A stretch of 64,000 bases of DNA. Source: Puniceicoccaceae bacterium. Lineage in GTDB: Bacteria; Verrucomicrobiota; Verrucomicrobiia; Opitutales; Coraliomargaritaceae. A program made the translations under genes and the position numbers. Under the pieces are notes generated by a model that was not told the origin of the DNA, did no database searches, and saw only the letters and a list, made by a program, of their open reading frames with translations. The DNA is taken from contig PBYS01000121.1 in the NCBI GenBank assembly GCA_002729725.1, positions 37,772 to 101,771 of the forward strand. The letters run 5' to 3'. This document shows positions 62,313 through 64,000 of this stretch, piece by piece (within the stretch, counting starts at the first letter, position 1; the number at the start of each line of letters is the position of its first letter).

Positions 62313-62797
62313 TCAGGCACCCGCATTTTTCGCGTATTTCTTCGCGACCTTTTTCTTGGCCGCCTTCTTTTTAGGCGTAGCTTTGCCTAATTTGACTTCG
62401 ACCACGACTTGGTTCGCGGTCTTATTCTCGCGCACCTGAAAGAGGTCGATTGCTCGAAACAGATCGCTCAGCTTCTTAAAGCCATAGGTTCTATGATCAA
62501 AGGGCCCGAGCGTGTTCTTGCCGCCGAAGCCGAAGACTTGTTTGCCCTCTTATCGCAAGCGCATGCCAGCGGGGTGAAATCACAATCCGAGGAAACCAGA
62601 CAAAAGATCTGAACATCCTTCTTCATGTAGAGGATATCCATCGCATCGATCAAAAGTGCCATATCGGTGGCATTCTTGCCCTTCACCAAATCAAAATGCT
62701 GAATGGGCTGAATCGCATATTCGTGCAAGACATCGACCCCCCCCTTCAGCGCTCGTTTATTCCAGTTTCCATAGGCCTTGCGTATATTGACCCGACC
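62313..62797 (-). pseudogene. NYN-domain (LabA/DUF88-like) protein, truncated and frameshifted
   Basis: Segments of an NYN-type PIN-like nuclease can be read: VNIRKAYGNWNKRALKGG, VLHEYAIQPIQHFDLVKGKN, LLIDAMDILYMKKDVQIFCL, SSDCDFTPLA, then, one frame over, GKQVFGFGGKNTLGPFDHR, YGFKKLSDLFRAIDLFQVRE and a Lys/Ala-rich tail ending AKKYAKNAGA at 62313. Between them the sequence reads MRLR-stop-EG, so there is a one-base deletion after FTPLA and a nonsense codon five codons later. The N-terminal 30 or so residues are gone (an in-frame TAA lies just before VNIRK). Clearly decayed. Confidence 0.85.
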
Positions 62798-63109
62798 TTA
62801 GCTATGCGAAGGCCTACGATCGGACCTACCGGCTCGGACGACTACGGATGGGGCTGACTCCTCGACACGCAATACCAAGCTTTAGTTAGTTGCTTTGAGA
62901 AACATGCGAGCTTCCTTGCAGCACGATGGGCTTCTCTGCCCCGCCCCGGCGTAGCCCGAAGGGCGATCGCCGGGGCAATGCTTCGACGAAGCCGCTGCAA
63001 GTCCCGCCGCAGGCTAATGAGCGAAGCGAATCGGGGTTTCACCATCCGTTAACGCATTAAAGCGCTTTCGGTTACGATCATTACAGGCGATCCACCTGCT
63101 TTTAATGGC
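62798..63109. other. Non-coding stretch containing a nested hairpin
   Basis: Apart from the 87-bp hairpin element at 62915-63001 I see no gene here. The flanks (62798-62914 and 63002-63109) hold short broken frames only and no recognised promoter or RNA gene. Confidence 0.6.
62915..63001. repeat. 87-bp nested perfect-stem hairpin element
   Basis: Four stacked stems share one axis: CTTGCAGC/GCTGCAAG (62915-62922 with 62994-63001), GGCTTC/GAAGCC (62929-62934 with 62988-62993), CCCCGGCG/CGCCGGGG (62944-62951 with 62968-62975) and GCCC/GGGC (62954-62957 with 62961-62964) with a GAA loop. All four stems are perfect. The internal loops lie mostly on alternate sides, giving an imperfect long hairpin. 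It could be a mobile-element recombination site or a structured RNA; the sequence is unlike a coding region. Confidence 0.7.
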
Positions 63110-63205
63110 TTAGCTAACTTCATCGCTAGACTCGATTTTTTCCCTTTTCTGCCGTGGGATCTTACGGAGATCTTTAGCAAATGCTCTTTTGAATGAGGTC
63201 TCCAT
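63110..63205 (-). pseudogene. Truncated RelE/ParE-like toxin
   Basis: A 31-codon frame reads METSFKRAFAKDLRKIPRQK and stops soon after REKIES. The opening SFKxxFxKDLRKIPxxxRxKI is the start of a RelE-superfamily mRNA interferase, normally about 85-95 residues, so roughly two thirds are missing, including the catalytic C-terminus. The ATG overlaps the antitoxin stop codon (TAATG), the coupling expected of a toxin-antitoxin pair. The remnant should be inactive. Confidence 0.7.
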
Positions 63206-63390
63206 TATTCGCTGAGGATTTTCTTCATTTCCTCTGCGGAGATTTCTGATTCGTCTTCCACCTCTTCCATCGCTTCGACAAGTCCCTGATCCAGCAGGGC
63301 TTCTTCGATTCTTTTGAACACTTCGTAGTCAATGACGACGCTTTTGACGGAGCCTTTTTCGTCCGTGATGTATGACTTGGCGATTTCCAT
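63205..63390 (-). CDS. Probable type II antitoxin, orphaned
   Basis: This 61-residue acidic protein (MEIAKSYITDEKGSVKSVVI, then YEVFKRIEEALLDQGLVEAM and a Glu-rich tail ending EEMKKILSE) looks like a small Phd/RelB-type antitoxin with a beta-strand dimerisation N-terminus and a helical toxin-binding tail. Its stop overlaps the start of a truncated RelE-like toxin. Antitoxins of this group usually repress their own operon; a TTGCCC-17-TAACTT promoter candidate lies just upstream. The partner is lost, so the gene is probably a relic or an anti-addiction remnant. Confidence 0.7.
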   Translation of the reverse strand: MEIAKSYITDEKGSVKSVVIDYEVFKRIEEALLDQGLVEAMEEVEDESEISAEEMKKILSE

Positions 63391-63513
63391 GATTGCCAGA
63401 AGTTAGATCAGTTTTGGCTTTTGGGCAAGTCGCCTTTTCTTTCGGAATAAACATGGGGCAAACCTTAATATAAATATTTAACGCTTCCCCGTTCCTGACA
63501 CAATCTCCTCAGC

Positions 63514-63871
63514 ATGACACGCAAGTAACGCGAGTCACTGGCCAAGCAATATTCGCGGATGGTTCCTCGGCTCGCCTGAACCGAAGAAAGATCTCGCCAA
63601 AGAATTAGCCAAGGGCAATCCAAGTGTCGACTGGGAAGGCGTGGATCTGAAGGAACTCAATGAGCTGACCCGAGAACGCATCGTGCAATCCGAGTGGAAA
63701 CGCCTCAAGAAGCAGCAGAATGACATCGCCCTTTCCCAAAAAGGCGCCGACTGGAAAGTCAGCATCGCCAAGCGCCTGTGCAAGGAGACCACTGCGAATA
63801 ATCCCTGGATTGCGGAACGCCTGAAAATGGCACCCCCGAACTACGTCAGTAATCTGGTGAATAAGTCGTGA
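63514..63871 (+). pseudogene. Decayed RAYT transposase (catalytic part deleted)
   Basis: The gene opens with ATG-ACA-CGC-AAG (MTRK, the usual RAYT start) and hits a stop at 63526. A second frame from about 63546 reads SNIRGWFLGSPEPKKDLAKE, then VDWEGVDLKELNELTRERIV, SEWKRLKKQQNDIALSQKG and ETTANNPWIAERLKMAPPNY with VSNLVNKS at the end. That is the C-terminal DNA-binding helical part of a RAYT (TTxxNxWIAxRLxMGxxxYVSNL). The whole HUH catalytic domain, about 200 residues, is missing. This is a second, different RAYT type from the intact gene at 23633-24619. Confidence 0.75.
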
Positions 63872-63930
63872 TCTTTATATTTTGCGTTTGACCCTATTTT
63901 GCATTCTCAAAGAATTAGCGGCGCGACACA

Positions 63931-63967
63931 GACATCGGTTACACTTTACACAAGGACATCGGTTACA
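63931..63967 (-). mobile_element. Probable insertion sequence end (IS481/IS3-like), running off the window
   Basis: On the minus strand TGTAACCGATGTC occurs twice, at 63931-63943 and 63955-63967, separated by 11 bases (CTTGTGTAAAG). I recall this TGTAACCGATGTCCTTGTGTAAAG-type sequence as typical of IS481-family ends, but have no way to check. The element, or its transposase, would lie to the right of the window. No terminal repeat partner or target duplication can be seen here. Confidence 0.5.
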
Positions 63968-64000
63968 GTTGTGAGAGTTATTAGGTGGTTAGTGTGGAGG

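Noticed and set aside
62798..63109. Integron cassette array with attC sites
   Set aside because: GTTAACGC near 63039 does not fit the GTTRRRY core and no paired RYYYAAC core was found at the right distance; kept only as a hypothesis for the nested hairpin.

Overview
The window looks like a stretch of chromosome from a Gram-negative, rod-forming bacterium. The likeliest placement is Verrucomicrobiota, class Opitutia (Coraliomargarita / Puniceicoccales-like). That is inference, from moderately high GC, outer-membrane functions (Lnt, LptF/G-type permease, a YdbH-like protein, TonB receptor remnants), an MreBCD-PBP2 rod operon, a 31-residue COX24/AURKAIP1-type basic protein and a paired Hsp70/DUF2760 module. 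No rRNA, tRNA or CRISPR array is visible.

Layout. 1-4738: a truncated GbsR/MarR regulator with a perfect 26-bp operator palindrome, a succinate-semialdehyde dehydrogenase, an unknown protein and a YdbH/AsmA-like envelope protein. 4926-13161: trpC, rsmA, a damaged hybrid kinase that has lost its phospho-acceptor domain, a DAACS dicarboxylate symporter, a RidA protein, queF, an intact hybrid kinase and rsmI. 13171-19786: rnd behind a conserved but uncharacterised trio (DUF2760 protein and two divergent Hsp70 proteins). 19857-24619: renalase-like flavoprotein, TIGR01777 epimerase, lnt and a REP-associated (RAYT) transposase. 24725-30371: mreB-mreC-mreD-mrdA behind tyrS.

30466-36001 encodes a MukBEF-like SMC complex of Wadjet/Mks type (JetA, JetB, JetC) with no JetD nuclease gene beside it. 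36202-39738 is lptG-like, pabB, pabC and the tiny basic protein, closed by a terminator. 39832-49384 carries pyrE, ftsK, manA, slyD, glnD and a GAF histidine kinase coupled to glnD. 49431-55663 is a type IV pilin-like gene followed by two paralogous GT-C membrane glycosyltransferases, a methyltransferase and a methyltransferase-glycosyltransferase fusion. 55828-61220 holds a PIN/TRAM protein with a small membrane protein, a SUMF1-domain protein, tyrA and aroA.

61374-64000 is a gene graveyard: an internally deleted TonB receptor, a truncated and frameshifted NYN gene, an 87-bp nested hairpin element, an antitoxin with a truncated toxin, a gutted RAYT transposase and the apparent end of an insertion sequence running off the window.

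Much of the window is housekeeping: envelope and cell-wall growth (lnt, lptG, mreBCD-mrdA, ydbH-like), chromosome handling (ftsK, JetABC), aromatic and folate precursors (trpC, tyrA, aroA, pabBC) and nitrogen sensing (glnD plus kinase). The accessory signal lies in the SMC complex, the Hsp70 trio, the pilin/glycosylation locus and the decayed right end.
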